Shown here: in pieces, positions 24,984 through 35,308 of the stretch | Position numbering within the stretch: the stretch's first letter is position 1 | How the letters are laid out: every line of letters starts with the position of its first letter | DNA from: Pyronema omphalodes | Taxonomy: Eukaryota > Ascomycota > Pezizomycetes > Pezizales > Pyronemataceae | Direction of reading: 5' to 3' | NCBI GenBank assembly: GCA_024516155.1 | Contig: JAJJXM010000112.1 | Coordinates: 20,993-84,992 of the forward strand | Length of the DNA: 64,000 bases | Made by a program: the position numbers and the translations under genes | The notes under the pieces: generated by a model | What the model was told of the DNA's origin: nothing | The model's database searches: none | The model's input: the letters and a program-made list of their open reading frames with translations, nothing else

Positions 24984-26025
24984 TGACTGTCAGAGTTGAA
25001 ATTACCCAAAATCTGATATAGTGCTGGCGGTGTGACGCTCGGTATATCCTATGCGTGCTTATCCTTGAGAGATGGCTTACGAGAAAGTCTTTTTGTGGTG
25101 TTTTTGTTCACTGGCTTTTTTTATGGCCGGTCGGGGGTGCAATGGGGGGTCATCCTACATCTAAGCGAGAGGATATGGTAAACAATGAAACCCATCAGCG
25201 GCATCACTTCAATAGTCTAGCCAGCTGAATGTACATAGCATCTGGAGATTCTAATGGAAAGCTATCTTTGCCCAATATTCAGTGATATCTGAATAGCGTG
25301 GCCCATACTCCCAGATATCCAATAATTTAGAAAGCATGAGAGTAGATTGTCACAACAAAATGCAATAGTTGAATGAAATTACTGTAAGAAAGAATACAAA
25401 TTCGATGATAATGCCGTCATGACGCGGTATCAACTTGCGATCATGTTTAAATTTAAATTATCGGTTAGGTTACCGAGCTCCGCTGCTGCGTAAATATTCT
25501 GGGCTAACGAATCATCTTTCTTTGCAAAAAAGAGCTCCCGGACTCTTCAGCTTCTCGGAAGGAAATTTCCCTCCCCTTTGTACCTTTTTTTTCTTGATGG
25601 AGGAGGTTCTTGGGGGTCATGAGGCAGACATCGCTCACAATGTTGTATTCAAACAGTAGCAACAAAAATGGGTATGATCGAATTGAAATATCGCCTGATC
25701 ATAACAGCGCATTTAGGCAAGTACTAATTATCGGGAAGACGACTTGATGCTCAGTCGGGATATTTGAACTTGAATTTGGCCGATTAGTGAAGCGTAAAGC
25801 AACCTATTATTTTGATGTCTTGGGAACTTCATGTAACTGCGATAAAAACAAGATCAAATGGGGATCAGTGAGATGTATGATATATTTGGACCAAAAAATT
25901 GCGGATACGGAATGAAAAGGAATAAGAATTTACAAATGTTCCTAAGCACCTGTGCTAAATGCGTAGGGATGACTTGCACTGAATAATTGCTTATATTAAC
26001 TCATAATCCCTGTCGAATATCAAGG
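24984..26025. other. Intergenic, 3' flank of RING gene A
   Basis: The first 130 bp (GCTGGCGGTGTGACGCTC and on) match the 3' flank of RING gene B at about 33090-33180, marking the right end of the duplicated block. The rest shows nothing I recognise. Confidence 0.55.
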
Positions 26026-26097
26026 GCTCCGGTGGCTTAGGGGTAAAGCGCGACACTAGTAATGTCGAGATCCGCGGTTCAAATCCGCGTCGGAGCT
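26026..26097 (+). tRNA. tRNA-Thr (AGT)
   Basis: 72-nt cloverleaf without an intron. The acceptor stem GCTCCGG pairs with TCGGAGC. The D arm is GGCTTAGGGGTAAAGC. The anticodon stem is CGACA/TGTCG with loop CTAGTAA, giving AGT at 26058-26060. The T arm is GCGGTTCAAATCCGC. A T5 tract at about 26102 provides the Pol III terminator. Confidence 0.95.
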
Positions 26098-26379
26098 TCT
26101 CTTTTTCTTTCTTTTTTTCCTGCATATACCGACTTTTTTTAGCAGACATTTATAGAACAATAATTAAATCTCGTTTTTGTGAATCTTGTGTTAATTTTCG
26201 GTTATTTCTTGTTTTTGCGCTTGTTTTCAGGAGGGAGAGGCGCAGTATTAACTTCCTACCTGTAAATTGGACTTGATTCTTCGAACCATATCATTTGACT
26301 TCCGTGGCCCATTGCCTTGACAGTCGTCTGGTGCTGGAACTACGCGAAGAATACCGTTCACAACAGGATAAAATGTAAA

Positions 26380-26903
26380 TGGTAGTATGGCAGGTAATCC
26401 TTCTGTTGCCACGAGCTGGACAATAACTCAGCGCTGATGGACGAGAGAGTCAACAAAGTGTAAGATGGGCTTTGCGGGCTATGAGAGACATATGTTTGCT
26501 GGTCTAAATGCGATAACGGTTTGGTACAAGAATGAAGATACACAGTGGGAGGACGGAGAGACTGGGTATAGCGGGATTACCAATGCAGTAGCCAATGGAA
26601 TTATCATCAAAGGTGGCTTCACCGAAGGCTTCACTGACACCCAGCCAATCTGCCCCGACTCCTGCCCCGTCGGAGAACACGACTAGTACTGAATCGCTGG
26701 CAAACAGCCCTGCTTCGATTCCACCGACAAGTCGCTCTAGCCTAACGACCGATGGTTCTTCCGCCTCGGCAATCAGTGAACCCAGTCCCCCAACAAACAA
26801 GTCTACATCACCAGTGAGCGAAACAGTCCCTACACCGGTTCACCGTGCACCTCCGGCAGATTCCACTCCAGCGACAATATCAGCGACAAGGAGAATGCAA
26901 TAG
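26380..26903 (+). pseudogene. Relic of the last WSC domain and C-terminal tail of a WSC protein
   Basis: Translated, the region matches the eighth WSC domain and tail of the 0.7-7.3 kb gene: YGR, a stop where the parent has E, then NNSALMDE, CKMGFAG (parent CKMGCVG), NAITVWYKNE (parent SAITLWYRNE), then a Ser/Thr/Pro tail ending DSTPATISATRRMQ and a stop (parent DSTPETITPTRRRR). Several domain cysteines are lost and frames shift. It is an old, truncated and opposite-strand duplicate with no start of its own. Nothing upstream resembles the rest of the gene. Confidence 0.75.
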
Positions 26904-27272
26904 CTTAGGCGTAGATAGGCTGGTAATAGATGTCTTTGTGTTAAAAGAGGGATTAAAGATGGTGTTTTACGTATTTTGGATAAAGGTAACCAACCAGGGA
27001 TTAGGACCACAGCTATTACGAGTGACACATGATAACGGTGAAATCAGTACTGCTTGAAGCATGCAAGAAACCAGATTCCGAGTACCGTGCTCTGATTTTT
27101 CATATATTAACAATATCATATCACCAACATCAAAAACTTGACTATCAATATCAGCCCACATAAGTAATTTCTTTCTTTCGAATCCATCCGTACTCGGCCA
27201 CAGTGACAGCATGCAAATAAACTACATCCTACATTTCCCTTCGTGCATCAAGCACAGCAAATCCCACTAGCT
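26904..27272. other. Intergenic, no gene recognised
   Basis: AT-rich spacer between the WSC relic and the small membrane-protein reading frame. Confidence 0.5.
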
Positions 27273-27725
27273 CTACACAAGATAATTATCATAAACCGTC
27301 TCCAGAACTAACATAGAAACTTCCACCAAGATATACGCCATCACCATACACCAACCATCTGTCGCCTTAAACAATCCACCACGACGCGATTTCCACTGTC
27401 GTCGAACAACCCTCCGCGTGGAAAAAAGTCGTACCTCAGCCAATTTTGCAATAATCATACCCAGCGTAATATTTATAATCTTCACAAACCCCCAATTATT
27501 GAGGCCTAAAACCAAGTCACGAATAAATATGGCCATTGCTGTAAGGAATATTATGATGAGATGGAAGCCGATCGAGTAACGTCGGAAATTGCAGGAACAA
27601 GGTGGGGCGGTTTTAATGATAAGATGGAGTTGGAAATGGAGAAGGAAAATGAGAATCGAAAGTTTCAGGAGGTGCGTCAGAAGGACTGGAATTGAGTAGA
27701 AAATGAGGAAGGGTGAGAATGTCAT
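27273..27725 (-). CDS. Hypothetical multi-pass membrane protein
   Basis: From the ATG at 27725 the frame gives 150 residues with about four hydrophobic segments (roughly 4-30, 51-72, 80-95 and 122-143) separated by basic stretches such as RRVVRRQWKSRR. I do not recognise the family. The frame stays open upstream of this ATG for about 120 bp without another ATG, so an upstream exon is possible. A truncated LINE inserted 148 bp upstream of the ATG may have cut the gene off from its 5' part. Coding status is uncertain. Confidence 0.4.
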   Translation of the reverse strand: MTFSPFLIFYSIPVLLTHLLKLSILIFLLHFQLHLIIKTAPPCSCNFRRYSIGFHLIIIFLTAMAIFIRDLVLGLNNWGFVKIINITLGMIIAKLAEVRLFSTRRVVRRQWKSRRGGLFKATDGWCMVMAYILVEVSMLVLETVYDNYLV

Positions 27726-27872
27726 TGTTGCGTGAATCGAGAAGATAGAAATAGGGTCCGGAAGAAGTGGAGATGAAGGTCGCTGGTATTTGATAAACCT
27801 AGTAGAGAGGGAGTTGGTATGAGAAATTAGATGGAGAAGAAACAAGGTGGAAGCATTGGTTTGGTTGCATAT

Positions 27873-28093
27873 TTTTTTTTTTTTTTTTTTTTAATTTCAT
27901 ACACGCATCTAACCTTAGGGTTATGGCGGAAGCTATCTGATTACTGTACATTGCTAACTGTCGAATGTTACTTCAATATTTACCGGGAACGCCCCGGAGC
28001 GGTCTTTCTGTTGCCGGGTTGTAGCACCCCTCATATCTCTCATACTCCTTTTCTGTCCTTCTCATCTTTGTGTCCCTGAGCCCTGTTCGCTCC
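27873..28093 (-). mobile_element. 5'-truncated Tad1-like LINE, 221 bp
   Basis: The reverse strand matches the last 220 bp of the LINE at 49104-55846 (GCGAACAGGGCTC, ACCGCTCCGGGGCGTTCCCG, CCGCCATAACC, GGTTAGATGCGTGTATGAAA) and ends in a poly(A). It is flanked by a 20-bp target duplication with one mismatch (GCATTGGTTTRGTTGCAT) at 27853-27872 and 28094-28113. Confidence 0.92.
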
Positions 28094-28113
28094 GCATTGG
28101 TTTAGTTGCATAT

Positions 28114-28695
28114 ATGGAGTGAGAAGTGCGCACGACAGTTAGCTAGGTATCCTTTCAGATGGATACAAATCAGAATATCGTCTGGACAGCTATCATAGGT
28201 CTAATCATGGATAAAACAACCGCTCGGCACAATACCGGGGATGAGGATAACAAAGATGACAAAATTACTGCAGATCGTGAGCCTTCTTGCAAGATGACTC
28301 GTATCCCGGCGTTGGGATAATTATGGAAAAATGCCGATGTATCCAAACAGAAAATTTTCAACGTGAAATTTCTGTTCTATGGAACACAAAACTTCTAGTA
28401 AAAATTGTGTTTAATATTAGCATATGTTAAAAGTGACGGATGGAAGTGGGGCCGGCGAAAAGAATCGTCCGGATTCTCCATTTCCTCGGCATTGATGGCA
28501 TTCACAGAATAATGGAAGATACCTTTATTAGCCGACTATCAACAAAAGATCGCTTATCGATAGCCGGCGACAACCAGCACCGAAGGCCATAAATTTATAA
28601 TACCTTTACATGGCTACTTCGTATGATACAGTAGGAAACGTAAAAACCATTCTCCAAGTGTAAATATGAATGGTGCCGCGACGGGGAGCAAAAAA
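28114..28695. other. Intergenic, no gene recognised
   Basis: Spacer between the LINE fragment and 5S copy 2. Only short reading frames without domains. Confidence 0.5.
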
Positions 28696-28812
28696 CTACA
28701 GTATCCGGGATTCCCGTTTGGTCACCCACGACAGTACTAGCCGGACGATATCATGCTTAAATAGCGCAGAGCGGACGGGATGCGTTGTATTCATGATTCT
28801 ATGACCGTAGCT
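28696..28812 (-). rRNA. 5S rRNA gene, copy 2
   Basis: Same 117-nt sequence as copy 1 apart from two substitutions (plus-strand T for C at about 28719 and A for G at about 28789), with the same order of 5S landmarks and a T6 tract after the 3' end on the minus strand. With the following RING gene it forms the second half of a duplicated 5S-RING block. Confidence 0.88.
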
Positions 28813-29417
28813 GATTGTGACAATGCTATTAAATATATAATACCACAAAATTTGAGGCAGTTACGGTAGCACTTATGATCTCGTATGGGGTTTCTTGCCA
28901 CGTCGGCTGTTGCTATTGAAACCTAACAACCGATCTACAGAATATTATCTGTCTTCTGAGCGATTCAAAATCCCGGAGTTGTTCGAATCTCTTTTAATGG
29001 CTTTCTTTGTGCTTGGGGTGTAATGCCTGTAACACTGAGCGTGCGGTCAGCTATGTTCTGATGCATAACGTCAATGCAAACTTCAATGCATGAACCAAAA
29101 GATTGAGGCTCCTACAAAGCTCAATTGTAGCTCTCGAGGTTAGTTTTGATACGATTAAGTACTTATGATAACTTCTATTTAGTTAGGCAGATATGCCAGT
29201 CCTCACTAGATGCCGGATACGGTATCATGTAAACTCCACCTAATGCTAACGCTGCATCACCTAAAATTCTCCTCCACACATCTTGCTCTTGCAACCTCAC
29301 CATTGATCTTTGGTACTCCATACGCAATCATCTGCCACAAACTGAAACCCTATCTTCAGTCATCGTTTATCATCGCACATCTGACACCAGTTTGGATAAA
29401 TATCTAACAGAATTGCC
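28813..29417. other. Spacer between 5S copy 2 and RING gene B
   Basis: Resembles the region before RING gene A (ATCATGTAAACTCCA and CATCTTGCTCT in the same order) but is about 800 bp shorter. Presumed promoter. Confidence 0.55.
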
Positions 29418-30454
29418 ATGTCAACAGAGGTATCGCAGGCAGTAACCTCAAGGATCTATCCCTATATCAGATTTCGGCTTAGTATTCCATCTCCAGATGC
29501 TGAAGGCCAAAGTGTAGTGTACGACGTTAATCACGAAAGTATCCTGGATTTATTCACTGCGGACGATAAACCCGACTTATTGGGCTACATTGGGAGCGGA
29601 ACTTGGATTGCTCAATACATCGAAAATTCTAGAGTTCAATCAGTACATCGAGTATTCAAGGAGATACAATATACACTCATGCAGTCCCCTGGACCCCAGT
29701 AAGTGTGAATACCTGTACCATTGCTAGATATCTGCTTAACATCATTGCTGTTTCAGGAATTTTGATCCCGGAACCCCCAATCTCGAAACTCCCAATGCCG
29801 GAACTCCCAACCCTAGATCTCCCAACCCTGGATCCCCCAACCCTGGATCTCCCAATGCCGGATCTCCGGATGCCGGAGCCCCCGATCTTGTAACTCGCAA
29901 TCACGGGACTCCCGATCCGCCCATGGGACGAATTGATGTTGATATCATCATTCTGGACCCACGAAACATCGTCTACATGCGTCCCAGCGCAGTCCCACTA
30001 TCATTATTAAATATCGATAGGCCATTTAAACTGTGGATATCACAGGCGATGGTGGACCAGCACACACCCTATGGTACATGTAATGGTATAAGTTTTATAC
30101 AGTCTTTCTGTATATGTTTGCCTAGTAGGATAGAACAGGTTTATGATTTACATATACATTTTTAAACATGTGATATACCCGTTTATACCACAACAGAAGA
30201 AATACAATTGCGGGGATAACAAAAAGATATAACTCTCCACGAGAAATACAACCCAGTAGATAACAAAAAGATATAACATTTTATAAAATATACAATTCCG
30301 TAGATAAAAAAAAGATATAACATTCTATAATGTAAACAAAAATTTCGGACTGAAAACATCACAATACTAGCTAGCTAAATTACCAATGATTTATTGAAAT
30401 AATGTGATAGAATTTTTGTTTATTCAGAAGAGCACTACTATACATATTGGGAAA

Positions 30455-30730
30455 AAAAAAACACAACAAAAACAACAAAAACAACAAAAACAACAAAAAC
30501 AACAAAATCAACAAAATCAACAAAAACAACAAAAACAACAAAAACAACAAAAACAACAAAAACAACAAAAACAACAAAAACAACAAAAACAACAAAAACA
30601 ACAAAAACAACAAAAACAACAAAAACAACAAAAACAACAAAAACAACAAAAACAACAAAAACAACAAAAACAACAAAAACAACAAAACAACAAAAACACA
30701 AAAACAACAAAACAACAAAACAACAAAAAA
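30455..30730. repeat. Nonamer microsatellite (AAAAACAAC)n
   Basis: About 30 copies of a 9-mer, with a few ATCAACAAA variants near the start. It lies inside the TIR element, just before the hAT remnant. Gives (KNN)n and (VVF)n translations that are not genes. Confidence 0.96.
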
Positions 30731-30784
30731 ATAAGAAAATAAAAAACTCAAAGAATTAAAAAAAAACAGCTGTTGTTGTCCCAA

Positions 30785-31168
30785 TGCAAGCAGATCATTA
30801 TTTTGGTCCGCTATTGAATGCAGGCAGGCATACTCTGGAGGCCATTAGTGGGCTTAAGAGCTTTAATCGGAGGCATCGGCTGTGATTCCTGAACACTCAA
30901 TCAGTATGCAATTTTGTTATGTATGCGCTGAATAATATTTATTGCCCTTTCATGAACCATTTCCTCTGGACAAACCGGTTTTTGCAGTTTTCAACAGTTC
31001 TCCTGGGTTGCCAAGCCTTGCGTTCAATTAACTAGGTTTTGCAGTTGAACCAGTTTATACTACTGACAGTAAACTGAACTGGGTCGCTGTACAGTTCTCA
31101 TATTCCAACAATCCATACAGTCTGTTTTGACCATCATTTAACCCTTGTTCGTACGACTGGGAGGTCTG
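30785..31168. mobile_element. 5'-truncated hAT remnant nested in the TIR element
   Basis: Matches the right part of the hAT element at 34196-35300: the GCAAGCAGATCATTAT to GCAGGCAG region of the transposase C-terminus, then the noncoding part with GGGTCGCTGTACAGTTCTCAT, ending GTACGACTGGGAGGTCTG at the same terminal base. The left terminus and most of the element are missing; its place is taken by the nonamer array. Confidence 0.8.
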
Positions 31169-32440
31169 ATATACGCATTTCGGATTGTTATCATCTTAAT
31201 CATGCCGATGAGGGTCGATATCCCAAGTGCTTGCTGACATTTTGTATTTCTTTTTTAATCGTTGTTCTGCACCGTATTAGAAAGACATGGGAGAGTAGGA
31301 TGGTGTCCATGAGGTGGATGTAGCATTGTAAACCTACTCGAGGATGGGGGATTAATATACTTCCTGTGAATCTTGTTTGAGGCGGCGCTAGCGCATAGTT
31401 TCTGTTCAGCAGGGTTCCACCTCCGTCTCCCCACTGCCGCACCACAGCCCCCTTCGTGTGTGTTTTCGCCGGCGCACCATAGCTCCAAATTTGGTTTCAC
31501 TATGACGTCAATGAACAGGGCACACACTTGCTGGCATAGGCTCCTATCCCCTTTGCCGATGCTGTGGATATTCAGCAGGTGGTTGCTCCAGTTCAGAAAT
31601 CTTCGTACACCTCAACCGCCCAAAGAAAAACCCATGCAAGTCAAATGCATCGAAGGAAATGCCGACTACTACATATTCTTAGTCAAGCGCGATGTCCTAC
31701 ACAGCAATTTAGATGTGGCACTACAAAGGTAGCGGGAAATCTATCAATGCAATTGCAGGAGAGACCATATCTTGGGGTTTGAGACTATCTATGGCTATGC
31801 ATATCATGAGCTATCGTTGAGATGGAGGGATAAGGACAAGCTATGGGGAACGAATAGGAACATACTATGGTGTGCCGTTGAAGGCTCATGTGCTTTTAAT
31901 AAGGCAGCTTGAGAAACGGGGGGAAATCAGAGTGGCGAGGAACATTGTCCAGGGGGTTTGTATGAACTGGGATCAGTACAGATGCCGTAATGGATATCGA
32001 GGGGGATAAGGCAGAGGTCAGTGCAGAATAAGAGGTGATGCTGGTTGAGGAAGGGGAAGAGGATGGTAAAACATATTAATAAATGTTCATTATTTTTTCT
32101 GGCATGGTGGTCGATAACTGTCTTGTAATTCCGTATGATACATGATTTTATCAATCACTTTTTCTGATGACCAAACAATTGATCTTGAAGACATTGAAGA
32201 ATTTCCTTGTTGGACGGATTGGGCAATTAATATACAAATCACGCGTGGGTCAATGGAAGATAATTGAAATCACTTTTATTGAAGAACTGGTTGGGTTATT
32301 CAATTGGCAGGGGAAGGAATATAGAATTCAGAAATGTGATGCAGTATGGTAATCGGTAGATATTATCATCAATAAACATATGTGCTCCAAAACTCCCATG
32401 GACTCACTTGTGAGTGTTTTCACGATGATGGAAAATCTAT

Positions 32441-32608
32441 ACATATGCTATTATAAACCGAAGAATCTTATACAATGGCATGTATACATTTTCACGCTAG
32501 TGGAATATTTATACATATGCTATTATAAACCGAGAAATCTTATACAATTGCCTGTATAGATTTTCACGCTAGTGAAATATTTATACACATGCTATTATAA
32601 ATCAAATT
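32441..32608. repeat. 72-bp tandem repeat, about 2.3 copies, sub-terminal in the TIR element
   Basis: ACATATGCTATTATAAACCG recurs at 32441, 32513 and 32585 (last with ACACAT), giving a 72-bp period that includes TTTTCACGCTAGTG. It lies about 110 bp inside the right end. Sub-terminal repeats of this kind are often transposase-binding sites, but that is inference. Confidence 0.85.
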
Positions 32609-33030
32609 TTTAAACAAATGATCGGTATAAATGCTGTTTAGATTCTTCGCATGTATATGTTTTTTGGTGGGGAACTTGTATAACATATACAATCTTGGTG
32701 GCGAAAATGTACCATAGTGACATTGTTCAGGTATTCTGCTTTACCGGGCTGTGAGGAGGAGGCGGAGAAGGAGGAGGAGAACTGCCCAATCTGTGGTGAG
32801 GACTACGAGATAGGTGATGATATTCGAGAGCTTTTACCGTGCGCCCATGCCTTCCATAAACTTTGCATCGACAAGGTAAGTAATAAAACATCTATTCGAA
32901 CGAAGTGCAATACTGATGGTGTTCACAGTGGTTAAACGTGAAGCGTCCTGATCAAATGAAATGCCCGATGTGCAGGTGTGACGTGTGGCCAGCACAAGCC
33001 GGCTACACGGACATCATCCCCGCTCGTTAA

Positions 33031-34187
33031 GGCCATTGACCAGAGATGCCAACATCGTTAGATTTATCAAAAATCAGAATCATATATAGCGCTGGCGGTG
33101 TGACGCTCAATATATTTTATGCGTGTTTATTCTTAAGAGATGGCCCATAAAAAGTTTTTTTGTGCTGTTTTTGTCGACCGGGTATTTCTTATTACTTAGT
33201 CTATATATGCCTTACTATAGCTAAAATGGGTGGGTATGTGTTGCCGATGGTAGCCCTGTCCTCCTGCTTGGCTGGTAAAAAATGACTTTCTTGACCTCTC
33301 AAAAATGAAGATGCATAACCGCATTTTTTTTCATAACGGTTACTCCATACTCGATGGTGATTGTAATGATAACTCTTACAATCATGGCATCTCTGATCAT
33401 TCGACGTTATCAGCGAGGCTGATATCAATGAAACCAACCCTTGCGGCCCCATACATCATCTATTTAGGTCTGGGGAAATACCATTTCATTAGCTAGGCTT
33501 GTTTTCAGTCATTACAGACTACATCAAGAGTGAAGGTTGCCTACAGATTAGATACGCTGATCAGGTGCGGTCACGCAAGAGCATCCAGTATACCTCCTTC
33601 AGCTGTGATTGTCCCTTCTGCTGGGTTGGCTTTGAAAGAAGTTTCAGCTGACTGATCCCTTGATTTCAAAGATTATGGTGACGTTAACTTGAATCTTTGC
33701 AGGGTGGAATTTTGCCGTTATAAAATCTAGATTGATGCGAAATGAAAAGCTGAAAATGGAAAATAAATAAATAAATAAATAAATATTGAAAACAAGAATA
33801 AAAATAAACCAATACATCAAACGAATTAAATAAAAAAATAAAAAACTTTGATAAGATCTATGTAACGATAATTAATGCTTCAAAATCCCATATAGCTGCA
33901 ATAGCCCGGATATCATTCATGAGGGAAGGAGGACTAGAAGGGTGACGGTATAACCTGGACCTTTTGGCGGTAACCACCACATTTTATGATAGCTTATGCA
34001 AATAGGGGCAGTGGAACAATACAGCTGATAAGATGATTTTTCGATCGTAAATCATCTCAATAATTCACATGTCAGCTGAAAAGCCAACCTGACGCAACGG
34101 TCATGTTGCATAATTACTAGATTGGATGGCAATCACTGGAAACTACTCTTTAGATTATGTCTGCGACGGAGCTTCTGGTACTCGAGC
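33031..34187. other. Intergenic, no gene recognised
   Basis: Starts with the duplicated 3' flank shared with RING gene A (to about 33180). Also holds an AAAT tetramer run (about 33760-33785). No coding region recognised. Confidence 0.55.
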
Positions 34188-34195
34188 AGCCAGGT

Positions 34196-35300
34196 CAGAC
34201 CTCCCAACCGTATAGCCAGTTTACCGGGTAAAATCGTAAACCAGGTAAACTGAACTGATAGTTGACAGTTAGTTGGTGCAGTTTTCGTGTCCCGGATACG
34301 CAGTTGGTTCAGTTTTGAGGGTTCCATAGAACCAGGTAACTGCAGTGCACTGATTGAACTGATTGAACTGACTCGGTAAACAGTTTACTGGTTGTCAGAT
34401 ACAAACCAGTTCAACCACCTCGTTGACTACTGCGCAGAAGAATAAACAGCCAAACCTATGCATGGAGGATCATAGACAGCCAAACCGGTGCAAATATTGT
34501 ACCGAAACCTCGTTTGAACGCACCTCTGCTGGCCTGGATCCTCCTATATATCTCGCCTAGACTATTTTCTCTTGACCTACAAAACTCAACCATACCTTAC
34601 ACTGCCATTTCTCTCCAACCACCTACAATGAGTTCCGTTACCAGCGGCCTCTCCTCTATACCACCTGGCTTCAATACCCCGCTAGAATCCCAACAAGGCT
34701 CTGAAGATACGGCAACAGGTAGCCCCATGTAACCGGACGGGTATGTTGATTACTGTGCGCTGAGACTGGAGGCAGCACTTGAGGATGGTCCTTCTGCCAT
34801 TGAGTGGTGGTGTGAGCCCCGGCAGCGGGCCAGGTTCCCCAAACTTTGCAAAACGGCTGTTGAAGTACTGCTGTCTATTCCCGCAATAAGCGCCGAGCCC
34901 GAGCGGCTGTTTTTCGAATGCAAGAAAATCATTATATTGGACCTTCATTCGATGCAGGCAGACACTCTGGAGGGCATTGAGGGGATCAAGATCTTCAATC
35001 GTAGGCGTCAGTTGTTATTTCTGGGGACCAAATTAGGATCGAATTTTGTTATTTATGCACTGAATAATATTTATTGCCCCTTCATAAACCAGTTCCTCTG
35101 GACAAACCAGTTTTCGCAGTTTTAAACAGTTCACCTGGTTTGCCAAGCCCTGCATTCAGTTAACTGGTTTTCGCAGTTTAACCAGTTTATAATACTGACA
35201 GTAAACTGAACTGGGTCGCCGTACAGTTCTCATGTTCCAACAGTCCGTACAGTCCGTTTTGGCCGTCATTTTAAACTGGTTTGTACGACTGGGAGGTCTG
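34196..35300 (+). mobile_element. hAT deletion-derivative element, 1105 bp
   Basis: Starts CAGACCTCCCAACCGTA and ends TACGACTGGGAGGTCTG, imperfect inverted repeats, with a perfect 8-bp duplication AGCCAGGT at 34188-34195 and 35301-35308. It contains both extremities of a transposase gene. Sub-terminal sequence is rich in CCAGTTTA/TAAACTGG motifs in both orientations. A second, truncated copy lies at 30785-31168. Confidence 0.93.
34628..35125 (+). pseudogene. hAT transposase, internally deleted (start plus dimerisation domain)
   Basis: An ATG at 34628 opens a frame of about 34 Ser/Thr/Gly-rich residues ending at 34732. In another frame, 34741-35125 encodes the hAT C-terminal dimerisation domain: EWWCEPRQRARFPKLCKTA, then LLSIPAISAEPERLFFECKK, then MQADTLEGIEGIKIF. 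The BED finger and the catalytic RNase H-like core of a normal hAT transposase (usually over 600 residues) are absent, so an internal deletion joined the two ends out of frame. It cannot encode an active transposase but could be mobilised in trans. Confidence 0.82.
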
Positions 35301-35308
35301 AGCCAGGT

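Larger units (their letters stand above)
30067..32719. mobile_element. TIR element, 2653 bp, inserted in RING gene B
   Basis: Begins CCCTATGGTACATG and ends ATGTACCATAGTG, the inverted complement with one mismatch. It is flanked by a 3-bp duplication ACA (30064-30066 and 32720-32722). Comparison with paralogue A confirms both borders. The ends match the element at 37868-39587, so this is a family. No transposase was recognised. The interior holds tandem repeats (about 50-bp units at 30195-30340, a nonamer array, 72-bp units at 32441-32608) and a nested hAT remnant. Between about 31170 and 32440 I see nothing I can name. A 3-bp duplication occurs in PIF/Harbinger (TWA) and CACTA elements; ACA does not fit TWA and the ends are not CACTA, so the superfamily is open. 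Confidence 0.88.
29418..33030 (+). pseudogene. RING-H2 finger protein, paralogue B, split by a transposon
   Basis: Pieces 29418-29698, 29757-30066, 32723-32875 and 32929-33030 align residue for residue with paralogue A. Without the 30067-32722 insertion they form one open frame of 281 residues with no frameshift. Insertion falls after the codon for T197, between DQHT and LFRY, upstream of the RING. The ligands C-x2-C, LPCAH, H, C and CPMC are all present in the downstream part. The linker (about 95-150) has expanded PNPGS-type units. Introns sit at the same positions as in A, and the second donor is the normal GTAAGT. As it stands the transcript would end inside the transposon and lose the RING, so the gene is probably null, unless the element is spliced out or excised. 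Confidence 0.88.

Noticed and set aside
30380..30784. Reading frames of (VVF)n, (KNN)n and (QQK)n over the nonamer array
   Set aside because: Simple-sequence artefact inside a transposon.
31373..31732. 119-codon frame inside the TIR element as a possible transposase
   Set aside because: No DDE motif, zinc finger or similarity I recognise; too short and not shared with the other copy.
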